Of a stretch of 64,000 bases of DNA, positions 17,814-27,140 are shown piece by piece. The translations under genes and the position numbers were made by a program. Every line of letters begins with the position of its first letter. Positions within the stretch are counted from its first letter, which is position 1. The notes beneath the pieces were generated by a model. It had not been told where the DNA came from. It saw only the letters and a list, made by a program, of their open reading frames with translations, and ran no database searches. The DNA comes from Allobacillus halotolerans (lineage in GTDB: Bacteria; Bacillota; Bacilli; Bacillales; Alkalibacillaceae). The DNA lies in the NCBI RefSeq assembly GCF_028743495.1, contig NZ_CP117968.1, one strand, 5' to 3'.

Positions 17814-18167
17814 TTAATAGTTGAATGGTTTTTCGCTCAGCTGCATGGCAACCATCAAGCGACCGTCCGCATCATGTCCTGCCATCAGCAATTGATTGTT
17901 TTCATTGAATTCAAAGTCGGTTAATCCTTCTGCATAAATCCAACCGATTTCATGTTTGAGGCCGACACGGTAGGCACCTTCCTGCTCGACAATTTTCCCT
18001 TGTGTATAAGTGATTTGAGCATTTCGAACATAGGCCCCTACATTATATGCGTTGGCATCAAAGTGCTTGGCATAAGCACCGTTTGTTGTTTCGACGTGTA
18101 CATATACTGGTTTGTTCGTCCATTGGTCAAGATACTCTTGGACTTTGTTCAAATTAATTGATTCCAT
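17814..18167 (-). CDS. yojF: YojF family protein (DUF1806)
   Basis: 117 aa, small cytoplasmic protein with no membrane segment (LNKVQEYLDQWTNKPVYVHVETTNGAY...; C-terminal LMAGHDADGRLMVAMQLSEKPF). It is regularly found beside bshB2. Its biochemical role is not established; a helper role in bacillithiol metabolism is inferred from context. ATG 18167 has GGAGG seven bases upstream; the ATG at 18173 is too close to the site. Confidence 0.85.
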   Translation of the reverse strand: MESINLNKVQEYLDQWTNKPVYVHVETTNGAYAKHFDANAYNVGAYVRNAQITYTQGKIVEQEGAYRVGLKHEIGWIYAEGLTDFEFNENNQLLMAGHDADGRLMVAMQLSEKPFNY

Positions 18168-18197
18168 ATCCATTCCTCCAACTGCTATTGTTCAGAT

Positions 18198-21059
18198 TTA
18201 ATTCGATGGTTCCAATAGCTCTTTCATTCGTTTTCGATCTCGTTCCAATATCGGCTTCAAATATTGACCTGTGTGTGACTGCTCTACTTCGGCTACTTCT
18301 TCCGGCGTTCCTGTGGCAACGATTTGACCGCCACCGTCTCCGCCTTCAGGTCCTAAGTCGATTAAATAATCGGCAACTTTAATGACATCTAAGTTGTGTT
18401 CGATGATCAAGACCGTATCTCCATTATCGACCAATCGTTGCAACACATTGAGCAGTTTAGCGATGTCTTCTGAATGAAGACCTGTTGTCGGCTCATCCAA
18501 AATATAAAAGGTTTTACCGTTTGACCGTCGATGCAACTCACTGGCAAGCTTGACGCGCTGTGCTTCGCCCCCTGATAGAGTCGTTGCAGACTGACCTAAT
18601 CGAACGTATCCTAAACCGACATCATAAATGGTTTGTAGCTTCCGTTTGATTTTAGGAATGTTTTCGAAAAATTCAAGTGCTTCCTCAATCCGTAGGTCAA
18701 GTACTTCCGCAATGTTTTTCCCTTTGTATTTCACTTCCAACGTTTCACGGTTATAACGCGTTCCGTGACATACTTCACATGGGACATAAACATCTGGGAG
18801 GAAGTGCATTTCAATTTTAATGATTCCATCCCCTTTACAAGCTTCACAGCGTCCGCCTTTTACGTTAAAACTGAAACGTCCTTTTTGATAGCCGCGAATT
18901 TTTGCTTCGCTCGTATCCGCAAATAAATCACGAATATTATCAAAAACGCCTGTGTAGGTCGCTGGGTTTGAACGGGGTGTCCGGCCGATTGGTGACTGAT
19001 CGATGTCGACTACTTTTTCCAATTGCTTTAAGCCCGTAATTTTATCATGTTTGCCTGGCTTTGTTTTCGCTCGTTGCAATTGCTGAGCTAATGCCTTTTG
19101 TAAAACACCGTTGATCAGTGTACTTTTACCTGATCCAGAAACACCTGTGACAACATTCATGACACTAAGTGGAATGGATACGTCAATATTTTTTAAGTTG
19201 TTTTCGTGTGCACCTTTAATGTTGATCATTTTATTCTTATTCACTTTTCTTCGCTCTGCAGGTAAGTGGATGAATTTTTTGCCGCTTAAATATTGACCTG
19301 TCAACGATTCTTCAACTTCCATGACTTCTTTTGGCGGTCCGCTAGCAACGATTTCGCCGCCTTGCGCTCCAGCACCTGGTCCGATGTCGACTAACCAATC
19401 GGCTGCAAGCATCGTATCTTCATCGTGCTCAACGACAATGAGCGTGTTATCCAAGTTACGCATTTGCTTGAGCGTCTCGATTAAACGGTCATTATCCCGT
19501 TGGTGCAATCCAATCGAAGGTTCATCCAATACATACAGTACACCGGTTAGTGCTGAACCGATTTGTGTTGCTAAACGAATCCGTTGAGCTTCACCACCGG
19601 ATAAAGTTCCTGCCGACCGAGATAGCGTTAAATAATTCAACCCGACATTTTGCAAAAAGTGCAGACGGTTGTTAATTTCTTTCAAGATCATTTGGGCGAT
19701 TTGTCGATCTTGCTCGGATAATGATAATTCTTGAAACCAATTCAATGAATCGGTAACCGAAAAATCAGTGACTTCAGAAATATGCTTATGATTGATTTTG
19801 ACGGACAATACTTCTTCGGATAGACGGTAACCATCACAAGTCGGGCATGTGTGCTCTGCCATATATTTCCCCATCAATTCACGCGTGAAGCTTGAAATCG
19901 ATTCATGGTAACGACGAGAAATATTGTTGAGTACACCTTCAAAGAAGATTTGATTCTCACGTACTTGGCCTTGCTCATTTTTATAACGGAACTTAATTTT
20001 TTCGTCTCCGCTTCCATTCAAAACAATATCCATATGCTCTTTCGGTAAGTCTTTGACTGGTTTTTTCATATCAATGCCGAAATGTTTACATACACTTTTT
20101 AAAAGCTGTGGATAATACTGTGAAGACACCGGTTGCCAAGCAGCGATTGCGCCTTTCTGTAATGACAGATCCCAGTCTGGAACAACTAAATCTAGATCCA
20201 CTTCCAAGTTGGACCCAAGACCATCACATGTTTTACAAGCACCAAATGGACTGTTGAACGAAAACAATCTAGGCTCAAGTTTCCCGACGGTAAACCCACA
20301 GATCGGACAGGCCAAATTTTCATTAAACTTCATTTCATCACCGTCGATCAAGTCAACGATCACTTGGCCTTCTCCGAGCTTCAAAGCTGTTTCCATCGAG
20401 TCCGCCAGTCGACTTTCGACACCTTCTTTGACGACAATCCGGTCGATGACGACTTCAATCGAGTGCTTTTTATTTTTTTCCAGTTCAATTTCCTCGGAAA
20501 TTTCTCGCATTTCTCCGTCTACACGTAGACGAATGTACCCTTCTTTTTTCAAGTTAGCCAATACTTTTTTATGCTCACCTTTTCGGTCCGAAATAACGGG
20601 AGCAAGTAGTTGGATTTTCGTCCGTTCTTCAAGTTCCATGACTTGATTGACCATTTGTTCGACGGATTGGGCACTGATTTCCACGCCATGTCGCGGACAA
20701 ATCGGTTTCCCGACTCGTGCATAAAGCAGACGAAGATAATCATAAATCTCTGTCACTGTTCCAACCGTCGAACGTGGGTTACGGCTCGTCGTTTTCTGAT
20801 CGATGGAAATCGCTGGAGAAAGTCCTTCAATCGCATCAACATCCGGTTTATCCATTTGACCGAGAAACTGTCGTGCATAAGCGGAGAGGGACTCCACATA
20901 GCGGCGCTGTCCCTCTGCATAAATCGTATCGAACGCTAAAGATGATTTCCCTGAACCGGATAACCCTGTCATAACGACTAATTTATTTTTTGGGATTTGC
21001 ACGTTTACATCTTTTAAATTATGCGCACGTGCACCTTGAACGGTAATTTCTTTTGTCAT
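18198..21059 (-). CDS. uvrA: Excinuclease ABC subunit A
   Basis: 953 aa damage-recognition ATPase of nucleotide excision repair. Two ABC ATPase modules: Walker A GLSGSGKSS near residue 32 and GVSGSGKST near 640. Two signatures LSGGEAQR (one with RIRLAT, one with RVKLAS). Zinc modules CPICGF...CKTC and CEACKG...CEVC. It is 6 bp downstream of uvrB in an operon under a LexA box. Confidence 0.97.
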   Translation of the reverse strand: MTKEITVQGARAHNLKDVNVQIPKNKLVVMTGLSGSGKSSLAFDTIYAEGQRRYVESLSAYARQFLGQMDKPDVDAIEGLSPAISIDQKTTSRNPRSTVGTVTEIYDYLRLLYARVGKPICPRHGVEISAQSVEQMVNQVMELEERTKIQLLAPVISDRKGEHKKVLANLKKEGYIRLRVDGEMREISEEIELEKNKKHSIEVVIDRIVVKEGVESRLADSMETALKLGEGQVIVDLIDGDEMKFNENLACPICGFTVGKLEPRLFSFNSPFGACKTCDGLGSNLEVDLDLVVPDWDLSLQKGAIAAWQPVSSQYYPQLLKSVCKHFGIDMKKPVKDLPKEHMDIVLNGSGDEKIKFRYKNEQGQVRENQIFFEGVLNNISRRYHESISSFTRELMGKYMAEHTCPTCDGYRLSEEVLSVKINHKHISEVTDFSVTDSLNWFQELSLSEQDRQIAQMILKEINNRLHFLQNVGLNYLTLSRSAGTLSGGEAQRIRLATQIGSALTGVLYVLDEPSIGLHQRDNDRLIETLKQMRNLDNTLIVVEHDEDTMLAADWLVDIGPGAGAQGGEIVASGPPKEVMEVEESLTGQYLSGKKFIHLPAERRKVNKNKMINIKGAHENNLKNIDVSIPLSVMNVVTGVSGSGKSTLINGVLQKALAQQLQRAKTKPGKHDKITGLKQLEKVVDIDQSPIGRTPRSNPATYTGVFDNIRDLFADTSEAKIRGYQKGRFSFNVKGGRCEACKGDGIIKIEMHFLPDVYVPCEVCHGTRYNRETLEVKYKGKNIAEVLDLRIEEALEFFENIPKIKRKLQTIYDVGLGYVRLGQSATTLSGGEAQRVKLASELHRRSNGKTFYILDEPTTGLHSEDIAKLLNVLQRLVDNGDTVLIIEHNLDVIKVADYLIDLGPEGGDGGGQIVATGTPEEVAEVEQSHTGQYLKPILERDRKRMKELLEPSN

Positions 21060-21065
21060 TTACGC

Positions 21066-23045
21066 TCATCCTTCCACTTTCAGTTCCAATAATGCATCGC
21101 GTAGTTCCATCGCTTTTTCGAAATCCAACTCTTTTGCTGCTTGTCGCATTTCTTCTTCCATTTGATCGATGAACTTCTGTTTCTCTTCTTTCGATAAATT
21201 CGCATACTCGGAAATCAGTTCAGCTTGCTGATCGTCTTCTGAATCATAAGTGGCGCGAATGACATCGCGGATTTCCTTTTTGATCGTTGTCGGTGTAATG
21301 CCGTGTTTCTCGTTATAAGCCATTTGCTTTTCACGGCGTCGGTTCGTCTCTTCAATCGCGGCCTGCATGGAATCTGTCATTTTGTCAGCATACATGTGTA
21401 CTTGTCCGTTCTCATTCCGTGCAGCACGGCCAGACGTCTGAATCAATGAACGCTGGGAACGGAGGAACCCTTCTTTGTCCGCATCCAAAATAGAAACGAG
21501 CGACACTTCTGGAATATCGAGTCCTTCACGTAACAAGTTAATGCCGACAAGAACGTCGTATTTCCCGATTCGCAAGTCGCGAATGATTTGAATCCGCTCC
21601 AATGTTTTGATTTCACTGTGCAAATAGGCAACTTTGATGCCCATTTCTTGCAAATAATCCGTTAGGTCCTCAGACATTTTAATCGTTAACGTCGTAACCA
21701 ACACACGTTCATTTCGTTCAATCCGTTTATTGATTTCACCAATCAGGTCATCAATCTGTCCCTTACTTGGTTTCACGGTAATTTCAGGATCCAACAAACC
21801 TGTCGGACGGATAATTTGCTCAACCATTTTCGGTGTATGCTCAAGCTCATAAGGACCCGGTGTGGCTGAAACATAAATTGCTTGGTCCACATGCTTCTCC
21901 CATTCTTCAAATTTCAACGGACGGTTGTCCAATGCTGAAGGAAGACGGAAGCCATGTTCAACGAGCGTCATTTTTCTGGCACGGTCTCCATTATACATTC
22001 CACGAATTTGCGGCAACGTAACGTGCGACTCATCGATGACCATCAATGAATCATCTGGGAAATAATCCAGTAATGTATATGGCGTTGCACCTTCATCGCG
22101 CAACGTTAAATGACGAGAGTAGTTTTCGATTCCTGAACAGAAACCCATTTCACGCATCATTTCCAAATCATAATTCGTCCGTTGCTCAAGTCGTTGCGCT
22201 TCAAGAAGCTTTCCTTGCTCCTCAAATTTCGCCAACTGCTCTTCCAGTTCTTTTTCAATATTTTTAATGGCAATCTGCATTTTTTCATCTCTTGTGACGA
22301 AGTGGGATGCCGGGAAGATCGCTACGTGATCACGATCACCGATAATCTCGCCAGTCAAAGCATCCACTTCACGGATCCGGTCAATTTCATCACCAAAAAA
22401 CTCAATCCGGATACAATGCTCTTCGCGTGAGGCTGGTATAATCTCCAAGGAATCTCCACGGACCCGGAACGTACCACGTTGAAAATCGATATCATTTCTT
22501 GCATATTGAATATCGACAAGGTCACGTAACACTTCATTACGCTCTTTTTCCATGCCGACACGAAGCGAGAGTACTAAATCGCGGTATTCCGTTGGATTCC
22601 CTAACCCGTAGATACAGGATACACTCGCGACAATCAGCACATCCTGGCGTTCAAACAACGAGGATGTTGCCGAGTGACGCAGCTTATCAATTTCATCATT
22701 GATGCTCGCGTCTTTTTCAATAAATGTATCAGAGCTCGGCACATAAGCTTCCGGTTGATAGTAATCGTAATAACTCACGAAATACTCAACGGCATTATTT
22801 GGAAAAAATTCTTTAAACTCACTATATAATTGTCCAGCCAATGTCTTGTTGTGAGCAATGACAAGGGTTGGACGATTGATTTCTTTCACAACATTCGAGA
22901 CAGTAAACGTTTTCCCCGTTCCTGTCGCTCCTAATAAGGTTTGATGTTTTTGTTTCTTTTCGATTCCATTGACCAATTGTTCGATCGCTCGAGGCTGATC
23001 TCCCTCTGGCTGGAACTCAGAAAACAACTCAAATTTTTGACTCAA
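21066..23045 (-). CDS. uvrB: Excinuclease ABC subunit B
   Basis: 659 aa. DNA-loading helicase-like subunit that verifies damage and recruits UvrC. Walker A GATGTGKT lies near residue 38, the damage-probing beta-hairpin YYDYYQPEAY near 92, helicase motif DESH, and a C-terminal UVR domain (MEEEMRQAAKELDFEKAMELRD). The open frame starts at 23072. The TTG at 23045 has GGAG nine bases upstream and gives the family-typical SQKFELFSEFQPEGDQ start, so it is chosen; ATGs at 23051-23054 sit on the ribosome-binding site. Confidence 0.96.
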   Translation of the reverse strand: MSQKFELFSEFQPEGDQPRAIEQLVNGIEKKQKHQTLLGATGTGKTFTVSNVVKEINRPTLVIAHNKTLAGQLYSEFKEFFPNNAVEYFVSYYDYYQPEAYVPSSDTFIEKDASINDEIDKLRHSATSSLFERQDVLIVASVSCIYGLGNPTEYRDLVLSLRVGMEKERNEVLRDLVDIQYARNDIDFQRGTFRVRGDSLEIIPASREEHCIRIEFFGDEIDRIREVDALTGEIIGDRDHVAIFPASHFVTRDEKMQIAIKNIEKELEEQLAKFEEQGKLLEAQRLEQRTNYDLEMMREMGFCSGIENYSRHLTLRDEGATPYTLLDYFPDDSLMVIDESHVTLPQIRGMYNGDRARKMTLVEHGFRLPSALDNRPLKFEEWEKHVDQAIYVSATPGPYELEHTPKMVEQIIRPTGLLDPEITVKPSKGQIDDLIGEINKRIERNERVLVTTLTIKMSEDLTDYLQEMGIKVAYLHSEIKTLERIQIIRDLRIGKYDVLVGINLLREGLDIPEVSLVSILDADKEGFLRSQRSLIQTSGRAARNENGQVHMYADKMTDSMQAAIEETNRRREKQMAYNEKHGITPTTIKKEIRDVIRATYDSEDDQQAELISEYANLSKEEKQKFIDQMEEEMRQAAKELDFEKAMELRDALLELKVEG

Positions 23046-23092
23046 ACACATCATCTCCAAAAATAATTTCACTAATCTATTTTAACATGTCA

Positions 23093-23106
23093 CGAACAAA
23101 AGTTCT
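23093..23106 (-). promoter_or_regulatory. LexA (DinR) box upstream of uvrB
   Basis: The sequence CGAACAAAAGTTCT matches 12 of 14 positions of the Bacillus SOS box CGAACRNRYGTTCG. It lies ~50 bp upstream of the uvrB start. It implies DNA-damage induction of uvrBA. Confidence 0.8.
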
Positions 23107-23234
23107 ATTGTAGTGACTTGGCCTTATATACCTTAAGAATATTTTCTTCTACTCACTTTTGCAAAGAATGTGATGTCTAAGATTTTCCATAAAAAGAACG
23201 ACAAGGTTGTGATAAAAGTTCTTTAAAAAATAAA

Positions 23235-23272
23235 AACCGAACAATTTAGGCGTAAAAAATTGTTCGGGTTTT
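23235..23272. terminator. Strong hairpin with T run, no matching gene
   Basis: AAACCGAACAATTT pairs with AAATTGTTCGGGTTT and ends in TTTTCTTCTT on the plus strand. It lies in the gap upstream of uvrB next to a dispersed repeat; a related hairpin (ATCCGAAC ... GTTTCGGATTT) accompanies the second copy near 60900. Confidence 0.55.
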
Positions 23273-23279
23273 CTTCTTA

Positions 23280-23465
23280 GTTGGCGCTCCATCAAAATAC
23301 TTCGCTTGCACCCAAAGGGCATAAGGCGACATCTGCGATAAATCGCAGTGTCTTCTATACCGCGGGCACGGCTCGAGCCTCCTCGGCCGAAAACCGTGGC
23401 CTGTGGGGTCTCGAGTCACGTGCTGTTCCCGCAGGCGTCTACGTATTTTGATTCCGCTTCCTATC
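23280..23465. repeat. Dispersed palindromic repeat, copy 1
   Basis: Shares GGGCATAAGGCGACATCTGC, then GATAAATCGCAGTGTCTTCTATACCGCGGG (split here only in description), GAGCCTCCTCG and GGGGTCTCG with the reverse complement of 60950-61170. It contains inverted segments (CTGCGATAAATCGCAG; GGCACGG...CCGTGGCC). No frame codes for anything recognisable. Similar GC-rich elements are frequent between genes in Bacillaceae. Confidence 0.75.
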
Positions 23466-23533
23466 TTTACTTGTTATATAAATAGTCATCTTTTGCATCA
23501 ATATTTTTCTTTTGTCTCAGTTTTCCCGATAAT

Positions 23534-25183
23534 TCAGTCCTTCTTTTGGTCGTCTTCATTGCTGCGTAACTCTTCAATCAACGACATCAGTTCATCTTCG
23601 TAGAGAGCTTTTTCATTGATGTTATGCTCACTATTTTTCGGTTCTTCAATTTTTTCTTGTTCCGTATGTCTTGGTCCAGTTCGGTTTGCTCTTTGATTCG
23701 GAGCGTCCAGTTTTTCTGGCGACGCTTGTTTCGGTGGTTCAAGTTGATCTTGCTCGCTTGAATCACTTTCCAAAAAGTCTAAGAACGAATCATGCGATTG
23801 TTCAATTTTTGGTTGCTTCTCTAAGTCAGATGATTCAAGCTTATCCTGTTCGTTCCACTCGATTGAAAATTGTTCTTCTTCCATGTTTCTATTCGTTGTG
23901 TAACTTTCAGGTGAATCCGACTGATGATATTTTTGCTGATTCTTTTCCGTCGCGGTTACAACTTCATCTAAATCAAATTCTTCTGTTTGACTCGGTTGCA
24001 GGCTAAACTTTGGCTTTTCTTTAACAAACACCAAGCCCAGTTCGTGACGTTCATTTTGATAGATGGGACGTTGTACGAATCGAACTTCCCCATCTAAATT
24101 TTTCACAGACAGCTTACAATAGGTTTGATTGACACTCATAATTTCATAAAACTCATGTTCATTACTCACTGGGTGATCGTGGACTCGGACAATTTTTTCA
24201 CCGATGACTAAGCCCATTTCATCCGCAGGTGAGTGTGGTGTGATGCCGACAATTTGGATTCCGTCTGGTTGTGGACTATAAATCGAGCGTTTTCCTGACT
24301 CGCTCATGTAAGTAGCCCATTGAATCAATAGGCGTCCAACAATCGCAACTGCTAGAAATACATAAACCCATTCTGGATAAAAATATAGCCCGACCGCCAG
24401 AGCTAACAGTACGACGAACAACAGCGTAAGTTTTTTGGCTAGCTGCTTGGCTCCGTGATCACTCAACGTGCTATGGAAACGCTGCTGGAAACCAATAATA
24501 GCTGGGAATAACATGAGACTAAACGTTGTGGAACCCATTTCAAACATTGGCCACCACGGCAGCCACTGGTCCAGTTGTAATGCTGTTCCTTGAATCGGAA
24601 CAAAAAATGGAATGAGCATGAGTCGTTTCGCCGAATGAAAGCCGACGAACTTACCGCGGTCACTTTTTTCTAACCCAGGGAATGTCCGTGAGCGTTTCGT
24701 CGTTGTGACCAATATAATTTCCGCCAAAAATAGAACGAGCATGATATAGCTTACAAAGACAAAATCGACGGTGTAAATCGCATCCGAAATGGCTTGATTA
24801 ATAATCGTTATATCAAAGAAGTTCAATAGCCAGATCGTCAATGCAGAAATCCCGATTGTATAGATCGGCGACAGTAAACGGGTTTGGTTAAATAACAGAA
24901 ATAGAAGTGTAACTGCGGATACGAACAGCATCCATTCATAACTAATCAATCCGCCGGTCAATAAAATCCCGATAGAAAGAAGCAAGCCAAATAACAGGCC
25001 TGTTAACCAAGTTTTCTTCCATTCTGCTGTGATTTCAAAAATCCGGTGACCGAACTGCTTACGTTCCTTTTCAATTCGTTTATACCCTGTCCAAAACGCA
25101 AAGATTATGGCTGCATATAAAAGAGGTTGCCATGTCACACGTAAAATTCCTAGTCCGATCTCAACCAGCCATTCCATCCACAC
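23534..25183 (-). CDS. minJ: Division-site protein MinJ-like, PDZ domain membrane protein
   Basis: 549 aa from GTG 25183 (GAGGG seven bases upstream; the frame opens at 25213). Eight hydrophobic segments fill residues ~10-300, then a PDZ domain (GIQIVGITPHSPADEMGLVIGEKIVRVHDHPV) near 310-390, and a long acidic, Gln/Glu-rich tail to the end. In B. subtilis MinJ bridges DivIVA and MinD at the septum and poles; the tail here is longer than usual and poorly conserved in type. Position between uvrBA and ctpB agrees. swrA, which lies nearby in B. subtilis, is not in this window. Confidence 0.82.
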   Translation of the reverse strand: MWMEWLVEIGLGILRVTWQPLLYAAIIFAFWTGYKRIEKERKQFGHRIFEITAEWKKTWLTGLLFGLLLSIGILLTGGLISYEWMLFVSAVTLLFLLFNQTRLLSPIYTIGISALTIWLLNFFDITIINQAISDAIYTVDFVFVSYIMLVLFLAEIILVTTTKRSRTFPGLEKSDRGKFVGFHSAKRLMLIPFFVPIQGTALQLDQWLPWWPMFEMGSTTFSLMLFPAIIGFQQRFHSTLSDHGAKQLAKKLTLLFVVLLALAVGLYFYPEWVYVFLAVAIVGRLLIQWATYMSESGKRSIYSPQPDGIQIVGITPHSPADEMGLVIGEKIVRVHDHPVSNEHEFYEIMSVNQTYCKLSVKNLDGEVRFVQRPIYQNERHELGLVFVKEKPKFSLQPSQTEEFDLDEVVTATEKNQQKYHQSDSPESYTTNRNMEEEQFSIEWNEQDKLESSDLEKQPKIEQSHDSFLDFLESDSSEQDQLEPPKQASPEKLDAPNQRANRTGPRHTEQEKIEEPKNSEHNINEKALYEDELMSLIEELRSNEDDQKKD

Positions 25184-25385
25184 GTTCAATCCCTCACTCT
25201 CTCTAAGAAGCAACTTCGTCTATTTAAAGATCTATTGTAAATTTTAATACATTGTATTTGAAATTACTAAACAGGGCTATCGAAAAACTCGTTAATACTA
25301 TATACATTTCGTCAAAGCTAGTGCAGAATCCTGCAAACTTTGCTAATAAAATTCTAGATTAGTAGGTTATGTAGCTCCCAACTGT

Positions 25386-25585
25386 ATATGTCCCCAAAAA
25401 CTTGAGTTATGAACCTCTTATGGTGAAATTTCCTTATTGTTGATGTCAGCTATGCGAACTGTTTGGAAAATACGTGTTCAGGGGTAGTAGGTATTCACTC
25501 TCTGGGAAATATGCTTTCAGTTGTAAGAAATATGCCTCTAACCCTATGTCATATCGACCAAACTATGATTCATGTTTCGATAGAT
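25386..25585. repeat. Decayed 21-bp array of the ATATG family
   Basis: ATATG-like cores occur at 25386, 25407, then diverged ones near 25428, 25450, 25470, and again clean at 25509, 25530 and 25551, most of them 21 bp apart (a few steps of 20-22). The cores read ATATGTCCCC, TTATGAACCT, ATATGCCTCT, ATATCGACC. It is the weakest array and is upstream of minJ; no terminator is immediately beside it, but the neighbouring region seems to have been invaded. Confidence 0.6.
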
Positions 25586-25653
25586 TCTTGGTGCGGTTAG
25601 TCTTGAAAAAAATGCTTACTGAATTTTAGGTATCAGTATATTACAACATGTAA

Positions 25654-26025
25654 TTATGGATCCTAGCTAAATACAAAAATCATTCCAATATAAAACTTTT
25701 TGAAGGATTTCAACTGAATTATATAGAGTGGGATTATAAAGGCGAAGAAACTTTAACTTTTGTATATGTACATGAAACTTTCACTGATAGTTATGTTGCA
25801 ACAGATGGCGGTAATTTTACATTAGATGTTACAAGTTATGGAACAAATTTTAATAGTTTCAGTGCAACAATGTATGTTAACGGTAATTATCATTCTTCAA
25901 AACCAGTGGCATATTCTGATGGCAACGGTACTGTTGAATTTAGTAGTATTCCAGCTGGTAGCACAGTGAAATTCTATATTGGAGTGAGTATAGACGATAC
26001 CGTTAATATTAAATTTTATGATTAA
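25654..26025 (+). pseudogene. 5'-truncated gene for a secreted beta-rich protein
   Basis: An open frame of 123 codons follows an in-frame TAA at 25651 and ends in TAA 26023-26025, but contains no initiation codon with a ribosome-binding site near its start. The peptide is rich in Gly, Ser, Thr, Asn and aromatic residues (KGEETLTFVYVHETF, LDVTSYGTNFNSFSATM, VEFSSIPAGSTVKFYIG) and resembles the C-terminal beta-sandwich of a secreted protein. AT content is higher than in the neighbours. A good plus-strand terminator follows, so it was once a transcribed gene. The family is not recognised. Confidence 0.65.
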
Positions 26026-26050
26026 TGATTGATGACTAATGTGATTAAAT

Positions 26051-26080
26051 CGACTACGGAAATGACATAGTCGTTTTTTT
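26051..26080 (+). terminator. Intrinsic terminator after the truncated gene
   Basis: CGACTA pairs with TAGTCG around a short loop and is followed by seven T on the plus strand. Confidence 0.8.
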
Positions 26081-26087
26081 ATTTATC

Positions 26088-26737
26088 TTAATTATCCACA
26101 TTTTTCACAGATACATCGTAACCTTGAATCTTAGAGATAGAATTAAACTTCTGAGTATTTAACAGTTCCTTAACCTCTTTTTCAATTTCTTTCATTTTTG
26201 ATTGAACATATTGATCGGTTCCCTTAATTTTTGTTTCTATTGTAATAGACTTTTGATATTGTGATTTTATATCGATTACTTCATCAAAAACCTGAAGTTC
26301 TTTTAATAAAGTTTCCGTTATGGCTAATAATTCACTATGAATTTCGTTCAATCTCTCCCTCTCTTTGAAAGAAGAAACATACTTAGTAACAGAAATTAAA
26401 TGTTCGTTAAGAATTGTACCTTCAATTAACTTTTTCACTGAATTCTCTATATCTTTTTCAACCGATGTTAAATACTTTTGAGAACCTTTCACTTCTACTA
26501 CTATTGTATTTGACGGATATTTGGTTTTTATCACTGCAATATTATAGTTGGGTTGTAATTCTGCTTTAATCTTCTGTAAAATTCGGCTAATTTCTTTATT
26601 GGTCTCATCACTTGAAGGGATTAGTTCTGAATCTTTCACCTCTTCATTAGTGCTACTTATTATTGTTTGATTAAATAAAAAGGTTGAACCTAATCCCACA
26701 ACAAAAAAATTCCGATTAAAATGATGATGTTTTTTTT
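26088..26737 (-). pseudogene. Secreted/anchored protein with duplicated domain; frameshift in signal peptide
   Basis: The ribosome-binding site (a run of nine G) precedes ATG 26737, which reads MKKNIIILIGIF and then meets TAG after LLWD. Adding one T to the run of seven T at 26703-26709 joins this start to the long downstream frame and gives a normal signal anchor, MKKNIIILIGIFFVVGLG. The rest (~200 aa) holds two copies of a ~65-residue alpha/beta unit: KIKAELQPNYNIAVIKTKYPS... and LLKELQVFDEVIDIKSQYQKS..., each ending in a long amphipathic helix. The family is not recognised. Either a true frameshift, a slippage-controlled gene or a sequencing error. Confidence 0.7.
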
Positions 26738-26859
26738 CATTTTTTATTCTCCCCCCCCCTTTTAACAAAATTTACATCTATTATTCATTATTATTCAAAA
26801 GTATTTAATTAATTCTAACTTAAAGGTATTTTTTAAAATCTCGGTGTGGCGATTTTTAG

Positions 26860-27005
26860 CTTAGGCGAAACACATTAAACTTCCCATCACTTTACAACCT
26901 TGTGGTTGAAAGTGGGGGATTCTCGGCGTAATCGCCAGTTATTGATTAGGCTAGACCCTCAGTACTTACGGTTAGAAGTCTTATGGCTTCTTTGGTTTTT
27001 TACTA
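26860..27005 (+). mobile_element. Possible IS200/IS605-type right-end remnant
   Basis: The hairpin CACTTTACAACC-TTGT-GGTTGAAAGTG followed by GGGGGATTCTCGGCG resembles the terminal hairpin and guide-RNA end of IS605/TnpB elements. A second hairpin, AGAAGTC-TTAT-GGCTTCT, with a T run follows. No TnpA or TnpB frame is left. The match is by pattern memory only, so confidence is low. Confidence 0.35.
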
Positions 27006-27020
27006 CAATAACGAACGAAT

Positions 27021-27075
27021 AAAAATAAAGTTGGCTGGTTTAAGTCCAGTACAATACCGAACTCAAACCAGCCAA
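27021..27075 (-). terminator. Probable terminator of ctpB
   Basis: TTGGCTGGTTT and AAACCAGCCAA form a perfect 11-bp stem with a ~23-nt loop. On the minus strand a T-rich tract (TTTATTTTTATT) follows. It lies 65 bp beyond the ctpB stop. Confidence 0.65.
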
Positions 27076-27140
27076 ACAGCTGCATAATAAAACTCTAACT
27101 TTAAGGGGTCACTACCAAAGCCATCTTTTTCGTTTATTAT

